In this document: positions 13,401 to 25,155 of the stretch, piece after piece
Numbering within the stretch: the first letter of the stretch is position 1
How the letters are laid out: each line of letters opens with the position of its first letter
Source: Sipunculus nudus
Lineage: Eukaryota > Annelida > Sipuncula > Golfingiida > Sipunculidae
Direction: 5' to 3'
Length of the DNA: 64,000 bases
Assembly (NCBI GenBank): GCA_026874595.1
Contig: CM049321.1
Span: forward strand, 24,580,479 to 24,644,478
The notes under the pieces: model-generated
Databases searched by the model: none
What the model was told of the DNA's origin: nothing
Seen by the model: the letters and a program-made list of their open reading frames with translations, nothing else
Made by a program: the position numbers and the translations under genes

Positions 13401-13689
13401 TAGTATTTAATAACTGATATTCCGATTATTCAGCATATATAACATGCCATAATTGCAGGTATGTCAATCCATGAAAGAAAAAAATAACAAAACTAACCAG
13501 TCAAGTTTGACTTGTTGGATGGTGAAAGTAAACCTCTCGTGAATGCTTTCATTTTAGGATATAGTTTAAGTGAAATTAGATCACATTCCATATGTAAAGT
13601 GTATAAAATACATGCATTGAAAACCAGGAAGTAATTGGAAGTAATTTACTTCAAATAAATTTGTGAATTTGTGGGTCTTAAGGCAGGGA
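10446..13689. other. Intergenic stretch between TRIM copies 2 and 3
   Basis: No supportable gene. It contains the duplicated 3'-flank block at about 11361-11525 and a second duplicated block at 12121-12590. Open frames at 11330-11569 and 11983-12270 overlap those blocks and show no domain. Confidence 0.6.
12121..12590 (+). repeat. Segmental duplication block, first copy (second at 16045-16530)
   Basis: About 470 bases align collinearly with 16045-16530. Shared landmarks are AAATGTCCTG, TTTTCGTCGGTGTTTACAAG, GTGAATATGACACACCAT and TTTCGAGTTCTACATCTT. Each copy lies roughly 1.5 kb downstream of a TRIM coding exon set (copy 2 and copy 3), so it looks like part of the tandem gene unit. Confidence 0.8.
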
Positions 13690-14600
13690 ATAATCGATGA
13701 GTGGTCGATCTGGTTTTTGTCTATGATGGGCACCAAACATGTCTTCATACTTGTTGTGAGCTCTAGTTGACAGAATGTGAGAGGAATGCATGAAAGGCTC
13801 AATCACCTGTCCAATGTTAAGACAAGTCACTTCGATTGTAAAGGGAGGTGTTTTCGTACAACTTTCCATACAACTTCATATTTCTCCAATTTTCTTCAGT
13901 CCTTCGTCCAAATTAATACTGTCATATTTGTATAGAACCCTTACAATCACCGACGTTCACAAATCGGATTGTTTTTGTAAAATATGTCAACAGAAATTAT
14001 AAGATTCGTGCAAGGAAAAGCATCAAACCATCTCTCTATTTTCAGATCGCCATTTTGTACATCTATTGCCAAGTAATTTGAAAAAAAATGTAACATTCAA
14101 ATGTGCCATACACAATATGGCCTGGGATATATACTGTGAGGAACGTAATGAATCCATCTGCACGTCACGTGCTATGACGGAAACGACATTGCAAGCATCA
14201 AGAAAACCTTATAGAGAAATGGGCACCTTCTCTCAACAAGCCTTTCTCCATGCTCATCGCATGAAATTGTGCAAACATGCGCAAAGTAGGGGATAAAAGA
14301 AACTCAACGAGTGTCCCAAAGCTTGAGAAGCAGCTGGAAAAAGTTCAACAATCCCGCCCAAGAGTGTATCACAAACCTCAGAAGGCTAAGCGAGAATATA
14401 ATAAAGATGGATAGCAAAATCCAAGAAGAGCGGATATCCGTGAGACCAGTGGCCGACCTGGGATTGACTATTTCAAGTGCACAGTAAACTGTAATATAAA
14501 GCAGAGTTTAATTAACAGATGGAAAAGCTGACAAAGGTACCTACTCCTGAAGTATCACCAGAACATTCAAGATTCGGATTTATGTCTCAAAGCTTTCAAC
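13690..14600 (+). pseudogene. TRIM copy 3: heavily decayed RING/B-box/coiled-coil pseudogene
   Basis: Collinear with exon 1 of the TRIM genes but broken by several stops, indels and a RING deletion. Recognisable pieces are the RING end at 13808-13822 (C-P-M-L-R-Q, final cysteine replaced by TTA leucine), a B-box-1 remnant at about 13915-14030 (CKICQQKL then a stop), a B-box-2 remnant at about 14099-14175 (FKCAIHNMAWDIYCEE, with several zinc ligands replaced, for example ICTSR), and the exon end at about 14536-14595 (VPTPEVSPEHSRFGF, matching VPELQVSPEQSSFGA in copy 1). I see no MIB/HERC2 exons downstream. It cannot encode a functional ligase. Confidence 0.78.
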
Positions 14601-15645
14601 TGCTGGTGTTAATGATTGTCCCTTCATCTGTTTCTCATCTTTCTATGACACCTTTGCTCAGAATTTGCTGACTTTCGGCAATACTTAATCGAAGTACGGT
14701 CCTCGGTATATGTGATCACGGGTTTGCAGCAGTGCAGAAAGAAGCTGGCTATATAAGCTTCGCCCTTTGATTGGTTTTACTTGAAAAAGTGTCAGTTGGT
14801 GTGTTATACAAGATAGGTTGTCTTGCAGGATATTGCACATATAAGACCTTGTTTTTCATTATATCAGTTTTTAATCAATATTTATCACAAAAAATATATA
14901 TTTTGTACTGCAGGATAATCCTCCTCTTTTAGAGGAAAATTATTGCAAAAAAAGCTGATAAAATCCACGTTTATTAAAAAAAAGATGAACAGCCCGTGTT
15001 TCCTAAAAAAACTTGTCTACCTAGATCATTCACTGGCATAAAATGGATTTTTTTTTTCTAATTAAAAGTTGCGGTATTAACTCAGGTTTATCGAGCTTAA
15101 GGTCTCTTTATCATTTTTCCTTGGTGTAACTAAGCTCTGATGCAGCCGTCGAGGTAATGGACTAAAACATACGATTCCCTTGGCTATTGGCCATAATCAA
15201 ATATCATGATCATACCAGAAGCCAGGGAAGATCCGGATTTGATTGAAGCACCCGGTGATGATGGCGCCAAACTTTTTTTAATTTGTTTGATATGAAGGGC
15301 GTTTAATACCAGCATGCTAATTTACTCTGGCCAATATTATTAATCAACTGTTTTATGCATTGTAGTTTAATATATTAAACCATACACTGGTAAACACACT
15401 GTGCACTATGAGGCAAAGTGTTAAACTAATGATGAATTTAAATCGGTCATCAAACATACTATGTAAGATTTTCAAAAAAAATCATTTGTGGTGCTTTTGT
15501 TCATTATAATCAACTGTACTGGGAAACTACCGAAGTTATAGTAGCGCTTTTCATCAGCCTTATTTGTAGAATTTATGGAATATCCTGGGTACACATTAAC
15601 AAAACCTTATGTAACTCCTGCTAGGAAGAGTTGTTACAGTGCCCC
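14601..15645. other. Intergenic stretch after TRIM copy 3
   Basis: Non-coding. It includes the first copy of a roughly 120-base repeat (15153-15272) that recurs at 16530-16655. The two MIB/HERC2 exons expected here by analogy with copies 1 and 2 are not recognisable. Confidence 0.5.
15153..15272 (+). repeat. About 120-base direct repeat, first copy (second at 16530-16655)
   Basis: Shared landmarks: ACATACGATTCCCTTGGC, ATCATGATCATACCAG, GCCAGGGAAGATCC and TGATGATGGCGCCA. Identity looks high, with only scattered substitutions. Confidence 0.85.
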
Positions 15646-16045
15646 CGTTATGGATACCTCAGCTTGGTTTTCTACAAAGCGTGATTGGTACCCTAGTTCG
15701 GTTATCTACAGGCGTGATGAGTACCACAGCGTGGTTAACTACAGGCGGTCGGGTACCTCTGCTCGGTTATCTACAAACGTGATGGGTCTTCCAGCTTGGT
15801 TATCTACAAGCGTAATGGGTACCCCAGCTCGGTTATCTACAAACGTGATGGGTCTTCCAGCTTGGTTATCTACAAGCGTAATGGGTACCCCAGCTCGGTT
15901 ATCTACAAACGTGATCGGTACCCAAACTTGGTTATCTACAGGTGTGATGGGTACACCGGCTAGGTTATCTACAAATGTAGTGGATACACCAGCTCGGTTA
16001 TCTACAGACGTGATGGCTACAACAGCTTGGTTATCTACAAATATG
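15646..16045 (+). repeat. 33-bp minisatellite, about 12 copies
   Basis: The unit reads roughly GTGATGGGTACCCCAGCT followed by CGGTTATCTACAAAC. Copies 5-6 and 7-8 are the same 66-bp dimer, so the newest growth was by dimer. Because 33 is a multiple of three, the array makes an open frame at 15575-16057 with an 11-residue period (VMGTPARLSTN). Copy 1 is 34 bases and copy 4 is 32, so copies 2-3 are read in a different frame. That argues against selection on a protein. I treat it as a satellite, not a gene. Confidence 0.88.
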
Positions 16046-16530
16046 TGGCTAAAATGAAACTTTTCGATTTGATGTGCTGCTATTCGATTCTGGCACGTTG
16101 TATGCAGATCGACCCTGGGAAATGAAACTGCTTTATTAAAGAAGCCTTTAAGATCAGTGTGCAGAGTTCTATTAGCCTCATTTTAATATAGAAAGGCATC
16201 CATAAACAAAGACTAAATGTCCTGCAAACACAATCAAAGCCGAGGTTTTCGTCGGTGTTTACAAGAGTAGGCTACGAAATAGCTTGCAACAGGTGAGCCA
16301 ATACTCAGCGTTATCCCTTCTCATTATCATGGTAGGTATAATATTTATATTTATATTAATGGGTATTAATTGAGTTCTCAACCAACGGACGCCAACAGCA
16401 AAAAGAAAAAAGAAATATTTGTGAATATGACACACCATAGGCTTAGCTGGGCTATCTTTTATGGGGTTACAACGTTGTTATCTTACCTGTTTCGAGTTCT
16501 ACATCTTATTCTTAATTTATAATATTGCGT
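16045..16530 (+). repeat. Segmental duplication block, second copy (first at 12121-12590)
   Basis: Collinear with 12121-12590 with indels; see that entry for the shared landmarks. It abuts the minisatellite on its left and the second 120-base repeat on its right. Confidence 0.8.
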
Positions 16531-16655
16531 AGGGGACTATAACATACGATTCCCTTGGCGATAGACCATAATCGAATACCATGATCATACCAGCAGCCAG
16601 GGAAGATCCAGATTTGATTGAAGCACCCGATGATGATGGCGCCACCTGTTGTCAC
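16530..16655 (+). repeat. About 120-base direct repeat, second copy
   Basis: Matches 15153-15272 in the same orientation; the match ends shortly after TGATGATGGCGCCA in both copies. Confidence 0.85.
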
Positions 16656-17034
16656 TGGGGAGAACACATGACTGAGTGCTGATCTGTGGGCACTTTACTT
16701 TACAGAAATACTTTGATACATTTACAGGTACACTCGGCTTTATCGCATGAAATATTGCAAAATCGAATAAACGATTAAGTATTTGGTCCACCACCAAATA
16801 ACCTAATTTGCAATGAGAAAAGTAAAAAAAAAATTACCATTATTCATGTTAGTTTTATTATATTTGGCCACAAGTTAATTACATACGGGCAATTTGAGTA
16901 AATGACGCAATTTACTCATATAACATTCATTACATTTTCTCTATAAAAAAACATCATGGAATGTTACATCAAATATTGATCAAACATAACTGTTTTTAAT
17001 TTGTCTTGATCTGAATGTGACGATTGTTAGTCAC

Positions 17035-17190
17035 AGGCGGCTCTGGGGCACAGCCTTCCCATTAAGCCTGCCGAGCGCTCATCCTGGTTGGATGCCGACC
17101 GTGATTTTGAAGTTTTTGAAGGGATTTGAACTCATGACTTTCCGGCTCCGAGTCTCATGCATCACCCCATGACCACAGAGTCAGGTCTTT
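17035..17190 (-). mobile_element. tRNA-like SINE fragment
   Basis: Read on the minus strand, the segment has a Pol III B-box-like GAGTTCAAATCCC (complement at 17121-17138) preceded by a tRNA-like region. No cloverleaf good enough for a real tRNA gene is visible. Probably a SINE head, family not identified. Confidence 0.4.
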
Positions 17191-17194
17191 GTTG

Positions 17195-17430
17195 GATTTG
17201 TTAGCTCAGCTGACTATAAGTCATATAGCTATAGTCGTGGTCCGTTCGTCCGTATGTCCATCCGTCCATCCGTCCGTAATACTGGCACGTCTTGACACCA
17301 TTGGACCTACGAATATGAAATCCTGCATTCAGTTAAAGTCCCAAAAATCTCCTACCATGCCGAAAATTGGGTCAATAGGACTTCGTTCCTTCGAGATATT
17401 AAGGAAAAACCTCATTTTTTTATCACAATC
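17195..17430 (+). repeat. Dispersed GTCCGTCC-type repeat (inverse copy at 31440-31675)
   Basis: Starts TTAGCTCAGCTGACTATAAG, then a run of CCGTCCGT variants, then CGTCTTGACACCATTGG. The reverse complement of 31440-31675 aligns along its length (TTAGCTCGGCTGACTGGAAG, CCGTCCGTCTGTCTG, CGTTTTGACACAATTGG). Two copies in opposite orientation indicate an interspersed element rather than local duplication. Confidence 0.7.
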
Positions 17431-19271
17431 TATTTCACATTTCAGGACTGCATTTAAATAAAACCATTCATCTGATTGTCTTTATATTTCCCATAAATAT
17501 TCCTTTATATAGTTACTATGTATATGCCAGAAATGAAGTCAGTATTATATAATTTAAAAAAGTTATGGGCCCAAACATAATGAACTTTTTAAAAAAACCC
17601 GGAAAGATATTTGGTCAGTCAAGAGAAAAAGTGTTAAAGTAAGGGACTTTTTTTCAGTTATATAACTTAAATTAATCGAAATTTAATTGTATATCAAAAA
17701 TTAGATCAAAATCTGTCAAATTTTAAATATTTGCAAAAATATAAAATTGGTACCATAAGTTTTGCCCAAGTTTGACCATGGCACTTTTTTTTTTTTCTTG
17801 TAAGAACATTTGATTTACTTTCTCAGTCGGCATATATATAGATACAATCTGTTCAATTCTGAAATTTGAAAGTAAAAGCTTAAAAAATTATTCTAGTTAT
17901 TGAAGTCTTTCTGAGGCTCTAATGTATTTACATTTTGAACCTCCAGACCAGCAATGTCCCGACGGTACAGCCTTGTCTGGGTAAACGTTTTAGTGATGCA
18001 ACACTGCCTTCACAAATGTAGAAGCACATGTGGCAACCGTGACCTCCCCCCCCCCCCCCCCCACCAGATATGCTGCATTACTTACATTTTTTAACCGATT
18101 GCTGTTACCGATCCGATGTTTACAACTTTTCCAATCCTGAAACAAGTGTTATTTTCAAATATTTATGGTTTTGCAAATTTAAAAAATTTATTTTTAGAAA
18201 AAATAAATACATCTGTGTCTATAAAGTGATGCTGCCTGTGCAGATTAACTATAAATGTTGATGCAATTTAGAATTGTTAATTGACTTTAATTTTCAAATG
18301 TAATTTATATATACTGTAAATGTATAGTTAAATTTATAAATTTTGTCCAAAATCTCCCTTTACAAAAAATTTATGTATTAAAAAATGAGGATCTAATGCA
18401 AACATTCGTTCAGTACTTTTCTGCCTCAGTAGAGTTGGAATTAAAGTGATTTGCTTTGTTTTTCTATCTGTCTGTCTGTTTTTAAATATTCAATAATTAC
18501 GAAAAACAAACTTTTTTTAGCTGTTAGAACTTTTTTTTATTATATTTTGTAATCTGTTTCATTATGCAAAGGTGTTGTAACTTTCCTCACTCCTTGCAAC
18601 TGAGTATTTTTTTGGGACAATATTCTTCTGGCAACTATATAAAATTTATTACTGGTAAATAAAGAAAAAAATATACAGAGGTACAAAGGTGTTTTTTTCA
18701 ACTCTCATCCCCCCCCCCCCCCCCTTCCCCCAAATCAGGTCTTTCCACCTGTGGGATGGGAACATTATGTTTGTATATATTTAAGAACAATGGATTTAAT
18801 TTGACAGTGTAAACTGCTGAACTGTCAACAGCTTATCAAAAAGTCAACTATTGATGTCGTTTTTTTTTACTTGTAAATAAATAAAAAAATGAATCTGATA
18901 AAAATTATTAATGGAAAAAATGGATATGCTAAAAAAAATAGGCTTTAATATAAACTTAAATGTATTATTCCTTTGAAAGTGAAATGAAGGCCTGTCCAAC
19001 TGTAAATTGTTCATATGCATTACGGTATCTCAAAACTTTTACTGTTTTTCATCATGACAGTCTTGTCAGAGTATTAGTTTTACAATTATATATTTAGAAC
19101 TTTACTATAACCAAGTAGGAGGGCCCCTTTACTCTTAGCTTCTCATATGCTTATATATATGAAAAACATTACAATAGATTATTTTGCATATTTTGCCTTT
19201 GCAAAAACTTCAACTGCAGCTGAGCGCCGTGACCCATGGGTCCCTTGTTTAATTAGGCACCAACAGCTCCC

Positions 19272-19298
19272 TACACACACACACACACACACACACAC
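19272..19298. repeat. (CA)n microsatellite
   Basis: About 13 CA units. Confidence 0.9.
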
Positions 19299-20079
19299 GT
19301 TACCAACGCGTAGATATGAACAACATTGACCACCCATGCACCGTGCTATAGGCTTTATTTGTCTTATTTTAAAAAAAAGATTCGAGAGATTAACTACACG
19401 TCAAGTACCAGAGGCCCCCTACAGCCTGCCTACACCCTTAATTGGCATAATACGTGCTTCCCATTGCCGAGCTGGCATATGGTGGTATCGTGGATCAAGA
19501 TAACGCTTGTTATTATCAATAGGCACTTGATGTCACAATGAAGATAACATGAGAGTGACCACTTATGACCTCAGGTAAACAGTTTTGCTGTAAGGACGAG
19601 CCACATATGTGGGCACAGAGAGCAACATTCTAAGTGTCCTATGTTTCGTTTAATCAAGCGTCCTTCGTAGATATAAAGGATATAATAAGGAACACATACC
19701 CCTGTTTTCTGAAACCTTAGATAATATATACCATGCACACAAACCTGTTAGGTTAAGATACAGTCAGATCTGTTTGATCAAGATGACCTAATTTAAACAG
19801 TCGGACTGTTGTAAACACAGATAAAAAGTTGACACATATTTGGTTGATACACATATGGTTTGAGGGGCGACTGATGCCCGAATAGAGATGTCCTTACATA
19901 CATGTTAAATCGGCAAAACTAAATAAAATAGAAATAACAGTTTGTAGTGTGTAGTCTCTGTAGACTGTTCAAATAGTCATAATAACGAATACATCATGGC
20001 ACTCTCCATGGCGTTTGGTAGTTTATTTTTGAGTGTCTGTGTGTGTGTGTGGGGGGGGGGGGGGGGGTCGCGGACCGAA

Positions 20080-20195
20080 GGACCCAAAGAAAATGACGGC
20101 CTTGGAGGGCAACCTTACAACCACGCCGGGATCGAACGCTGGTCACCAGTGGGGTGAGCCGCGAGTTTTACCATTTGGCTGTCCAGGTCACTAAT
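20080..20195 (-). mobile_element. tRNA-like SINE head
   Basis: The minus strand reads an A-box-like GGACAGCCAAATGGTAAAAC and, about 45 bases on, a B-box GCGTTCGATCCCGG (complement at about 20127-20142). Spacing suits a tRNA-derived Pol III promoter. No acceptor-stem pairing was found, so a SINE is favoured over a tRNA gene. Confidence 0.5.
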
Positions 20196-21246
20196 CAAGA
20201 TAACTAAGAATAAATACCGTAATATTGCTGCATTAAATCGCGAACTTTATTTAAAGTCACTAAGTCAGAGGTTTTTAAGTGTCTGCCTCATCAATATAAT
20301 ATCATACCATCTGTGGTGTTTCCTCTTGGCAATCTTTGTCTCCTTTTTCACGAAAATTGAAGTTTGCGCAACTCCATTTCTATTTATTATAAAGATAGCT
20401 TTACTAATGGTTTCAACATTTATCATGGCACAATACATGTAAGGCCGTATAAGGGGTCCTTTATCTACAAAAACGGAAAAGAGGCCTAGATTGGGGCTGG
20501 GGTATCAAAGTTTATATTTCAGATGTAGGCCTATCACGGGTCTAGTTACTTTGAAGGAGTTAACCTGCCGACACAAGAAAACTTGCAATTATTTTCTTAT
20601 AATAATATACAAAACACACATGCATACTAAAATCGAAATATTTATTTATTCATAAACATTTCCTTTAATAAAGTAACATTTACCAGCAGCATTCAGAACC
20701 TACTTACTCCAATTTTCAATTTTGTTTTTCATTTAACTTGTAAATTTTTACATTAATTTTAAGGATAATCACACATAGGAGTAACTAGTAACTGTGATAT
20801 GGCACAGGTCATCTCAAGTCAATGATACAATCTGCTGTCACTGGGTTTGAAATATTGTAAACAAAATAAATATACACTGAGCAGTTAAATAACTTTCCTA
20901 AAGTTATACCAGAAGTTATGCATTTACAAAATGAAATCGATGTAAAACCTCGCTGTTTGAATGGTCAAATAGAAATGCTTGCCTTCCGAAGGTAAAAATC
21001 GAAAACTTCGAAATAAGGATCAATACTCTCTCAGGCTATCAAATTATCATCCAATCCAATATAAACACATGCCTTATATAACTGATGTGTAGGAAGCCAA
21101 AATGTACAGATTTTGACGTTTCACCTTTATCTAATAGCTCCTTATTTGGGGCATCGAGGTTAAACATACTTTTTTTATCGTTGCTGGAGGAGGACGCCAG
21201 CGGCATGAGGTTCAAGACTCTTTCAACTGCGGCATTTTTCATTTCA

Positions 21247-21252
21247 TTTATT
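21247..21252 (-). terminator. Poly(A) signal AATAAA of CD225 gene A
   Basis: AATAAA on the minus strand, about 70 bases after the stop codon of gene A. Confidence 0.55.
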
Positions 21253-21322
21253 CTAAAACGAACACAATCGTGTAGTATTTTTATAGCTCATGGATATCTT
21301 GTGTTGAGAGGTGTCTTTCATG

Positions 21323-21825
21323 CTAAAACTGGGTAACAAACACCGTAACGATGACTACAATCGTTAATGTCACAACAAACCCGATCATGTCCATCAAAAA
21401 GCTGATAAATACTGCCCTTTGTGATCTGTCAAGGTTTGTCTCATCTTGTGCCTTTTGTGCGTAAATAATCCCAACCACAGCAAACACGAAATTAACTGGC
21501 AAGCAAAACATGGAAAAACACAGAACTCTCTCTGCACGTTTGGCTGTCCGTAATCGAAGTCTTTCCGTTTCTTCTTCTAATATTGGCACAGTTGAGCGTG
21601 TGGACCTCCCGCTTGTAGATCTAACAAATGCTGGACCCTGAAAAAATGGGAAATTCTTAATAAATTCTTCCGTAATGCTGCTAGACATGTCATATATTCT
21701 GTATCTCATAGCATATGTAGTTCTTCAAAGGGACCTTTTAACACAACATGTGTTACATGTTAACGAAATATTTTCGTTTCTCCAAAAAATAATAAAAATA
21801 ATAATAATATAATAATAATAATAAC

Positions 21826-21871
<46 letters not shown>

Positions 21872-22135
21872 GGATGGATGATCGTTAGAGTGCATTTTCT
21901 CCTGCGATTTGTGTCACAAATCAAGTACAGGCTGACCCGCCTACTGAGTGGTATATTCCTGACTTCTGATATATAAGCTCACCGATTCTTCTGTTTGATG
22001 GGTGGAGTTTTGATCCACTGGAACCTCTCCGTTGGGTTCCCCAACATCATCAATCCCGTTACACATGTGAACTCGGACCTGCAGGGGATTGCTTTCCGCA
22101 GCCTCGTTCTGATTCTCCACGTGACCCGACGTCAT
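21323..22135 (-). CDS. CD225/dispanin (IFITM-like) two-pass membrane protein, gene A
   Basis: Two exons on the minus strand, 22135-21983 (51 codons) and 21637-21323 (104 codons plus stop), give 155 residues. The intron is phase 0 with GTGAGC donor and TTTTTTCAG acceptor. The N-terminal half is polar and acidic, as in cytosolic tails of the family. The C-terminal half has a first hydrophobic segment with two cysteines (LCFSMFC, candidate S-acylation sites), a polar loop (AQKAQDETNLDRSQ) and a second membrane segment ending VTVFVTQF. This layout fits the CD225 fold; IFITM members restrict virus entry at membranes, others shape synaptic or endosomal membranes. It is the most diverged member here and the only one on this strand. 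An acceptor just upstream (AG at 22157-22156) implies an earlier, probably untranslated exon ending its intron there. Frame upstream of 21637 in exon 2 is open for about 24 more codons but lies before the acceptor. Confidence 0.72.
21786..21871. repeat. (AAT)n microsatellite in the intron of gene A
   Basis: Nearly uninterrupted AAT units over about 85 bases, inside the intron between the two coding exons. Confidence 0.93.
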
Positions 22136-23405
22136 TTCGCGTTGGCCTGTCTCGTCTGCAAAAAAAAAAAATCATTTTTTATCAATTATGTATTCCCTTT
22201 CTGAAACCATGGCCGGGACGAGGCTCATCAAGGCATGTGTCGAAACCCGATACTGCATTTTTTCAGCAGGGAAAGATGCCAAACCTCGAAGCTCAATCTG
22301 CGCATGCAATAAGACTTTATCCATCACACTGGTGAAATCTGGTGTCGACCACTAACACTATTCTTTTTATATATATATTGACAAAAAAAATATATTTGTT
22401 CAGATGAAAAAGTAAACGATGCTACGCAATATTTCAAGTTGAGAATATTGTCGGAGTGCCTGACAGGTAGTGAGGCAGTCAAACAGGAGCAACCCACTGC
22501 AGACTACGTCACGTGCGTTGCGTGCGCAGGAGGAAGTTTTCTTAAAGGAAAATTGGAACTGCCATTTAATATATCTATATAAACAAATTATATGTATAAT
22601 TATGTTAGAAATTAAATAATGCTTTTTTAACAGACAAAATAGGCGTCCGCAAATCATGCAATTGTAGTTTAAAGTTCAAGTTAAAATGGCAAATGCTTCA
22701 CAAACGTATTTATGTTAATATGGCCGGTTTGTTTTTATCATTGTGTTTAAATAAACTGTACAGCTGATACGCCAAGCGAGTAATCTTAACTGCAAAATAT
22801 GCGGTAGCGTATAGTTACTGTGAACATGTTAAACACACTGACTGAATTCTTAATTATGGAAACAAGGAAACTTATAAGAATTGGCAAATAAGGAAATAAC
22901 TTGTAATAAACATTTGCTGAGCGATTAAAAAGGGAGGATATGTGGACCGTCCATCTTATCCCATACAATTTAAAGTTTCTAATCGTTGAAATTACACCGG
23001 TCGCTAGGATTTTGGAAAGCAAATATTATGCTCGAATATTCATCAAGTATTGACCGACTCGTACTCGTGTACACATTACCATGGCAACAGTGAACAAAAA
23101 TATTTCAAAAGCCAAAAACATGTATGTATTAATTCATTTTTAAAAGATTCATACCCCCATATCCATATTTGTGTATGGATGAACTATTCTATGACTAAGA
23201 AGTTTACGCGAACCTATTGAATTTCGCTAAGGAAAATATGACAGATCTAACCACTAATATTACGTTGGTGCTAAATATATCGTTATATGTGTAACTGGTT
23301 GATTGCTGAGTGCGAGAGTCTCGATTTAAGGCTCGAATGTTGGCTTAAGATTATTCGCACTGGAGTACCTTTCTACGGTGTCTGGTTAAGAACACAAACA
23401 GTTTT

Positions 23406-23467
23406 TATGTCGAGATCTCGAGATAACATATCGTAATCTAGACATATTATCTCGATATCTCGACATA
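23406..23467. repeat. Inverted repeat with ATCTCGAGAT core
   Basis: Arms 23406-23426 and 23447-23467 are reverse complements over 21 bases with one mismatch, loop about 20 bases. Related words recur at 23516-23530 and 26461-26476. Likely the relic of a palindromic dispersed repeat. Confidence 0.7.
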
Positions 23468-23739
23468 GAATTTCTAAAAAAAGTAATTAGGAAACAGAAA
23501 AAAAAATAAACGTCATGATCTCGAGATAAAATTTTCAGAAAAAAATATTTAAATCCCCCTTGGCGGTGTACGATTGATTCGATGCTTAATTGACGTAAGT
23601 TAAATGAGCTTATTCATACGACTGTAAAATAAATATAACCCCTTGAACTAATCCAACGGGGTACAGGTTGTCCCTTTTGTTTATATCCACGTGTTTATAA
23701 CATGGGGGGGGCAAAAAAAGGCCGCCGGTCGTAAACGTT

Positions 23740-23835
23740 ATAGGTTGACTTAAGGTAATCTGAGCTATAGTTATAGTCCATTATAATAGATAGGTTGACA
23801 AAAGGTAATCTGGGCTATATATTAGTATAACTATA
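23740..23835 (+). repeat. Tandem pair of about 50-base units, inverted partner at 25605-25645
   Basis: ATAGGTTGACTTAAGGTAATC at about 23740 is repeated as ATAGGTTGACAAAAGGTAATC at about 23789. A reverse-complement relative (CCCAGATTACCCTTATTCAACC) occurs at about 25616. Family unknown. Confidence 0.5.
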
Positions 23836-24008
23836 GAAGGCCCCCCCCCTACCAACCCGAAACCACAGTTATCATTTTTATCATATTTCGATATATGATG
23901 GTCCTATGGCACCATTTCATAAAATAGCTGAAAAAAAAGAAACATTGAACTGAATGCGTGTTTCCATACCATGCTCAATTCTAATTGTATTTTTAAAAAG
24001 AATAAGTT

Positions 24009-24046
<38 letters not shown>

Positions 24047-25134
24047 TTAACATGTGTATTATTACAGAAACATACGTTCGGCCATTTGTAATCCATAATG
24101 GGGCGAGAGTTTTTATCTAGTCCACAAAATAAAACCCATCGTTGTTACCTCTAATCTAATACTTATTAAAAGAATTCGGTCCACCTTTGTTCACAATATT
24201 CTCTGAAACCGCGTTGCGTGTGACACTGTGCCATACCTCAATTTAGAGGATATTGTCCCTGCATTGGCCTCGCCAATATAAGAACAAAATTATTTTTAAT
24301 GTACACATCATTTTGAGTATTTTTTCGTGGTTTCTAAATTGCGTGGAGGCTATATCATGTACCGAGAATGACTGTTATACCTGCGTTCACAAACACCACT
24401 TGACACAGAAACCTCAAGCGAGGGATTATGGACAATTGTGCACATGAATATCGTCGGTGTTAGAATGTTTGGCCTGACATTTGACCTAATCTCCTACCCA
24501 CGTGCAAGGCCAGTAAATGTGAAAAAGTGACTCGAGATCCCTTAGCACTTAATTCATATGTCAACCAGCCAAAATGGTTAATCTCACATTTCAACTAGTT
24601 AACCCTTACAATGTTGAAAATAACCGCTACAAGTGTCGTTGCGCTATCACCTAGCATTTACATCTTATATCAACAGTTCTGGAAACAGTGTATCACGTAA
24701 ACTATCCAAGAAAGCACATACTTAGGTTATGTTTATATTAACAATACCGCTTCAGGGATATTACACTGAAAAATAGATCCACTAGCCTATCAAAATACAA
24801 AATATGTTTTAATACTAAGGCTAAAATACCTTCTGTTCGTTATATTTTGTATATTTTATACTCTGTGTTTGCTCCATTTAATTAATTGTAATTACACTCT
24901 GCGAGTTTCTAGCGTATCAGGGAGAAACAGTGCTTAATACAGATAATCAGAGCACCGTCATGGCGGCCATTCATCAAGACTTCACAGATTGAACGTTATT
25001 ACCTAACTATTTGTGGCTTTCTACTTTAAATACATACTATATAGTCCCTAAAATACACATTATTCCTTACTTTGATTAGTTCCTCATGAACACACCATTT
25101 AATCACTACACAACCTGAACAGGGGAGTCCAGGT

Positions 25135-25155
25135 GGGGGGGGGGGGGGGGGGGGG
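25135..25155. repeat. G21 homopolymer
   Basis: Twenty-one consecutive guanines, the longest of several G or C runs in this AT-rich window. Confidence 0.9.

Larger units (their letters stand above)
16656..21322. other. Gene-free repeat-bearing stretch between TRIM array and CD225 gene A
   Basis: No supportable coding region. Contents are the SINE-like and GTCCGTCC repeats, two poly(C) tracts (18046-18062, 18709-18724), a (CA)n tract (19272-19298), a G17 tract (20051-20067) and a tRNA-like SINE head at about 20080-20195. Short open frames look like chance. Confidence 0.6.

Noticed and set aside
15575-16057. 160-residue protein-coding gene
   Set aside because: Entirely a 33-bp minisatellite with cancelling indels; no domain, no splice or promoter context.
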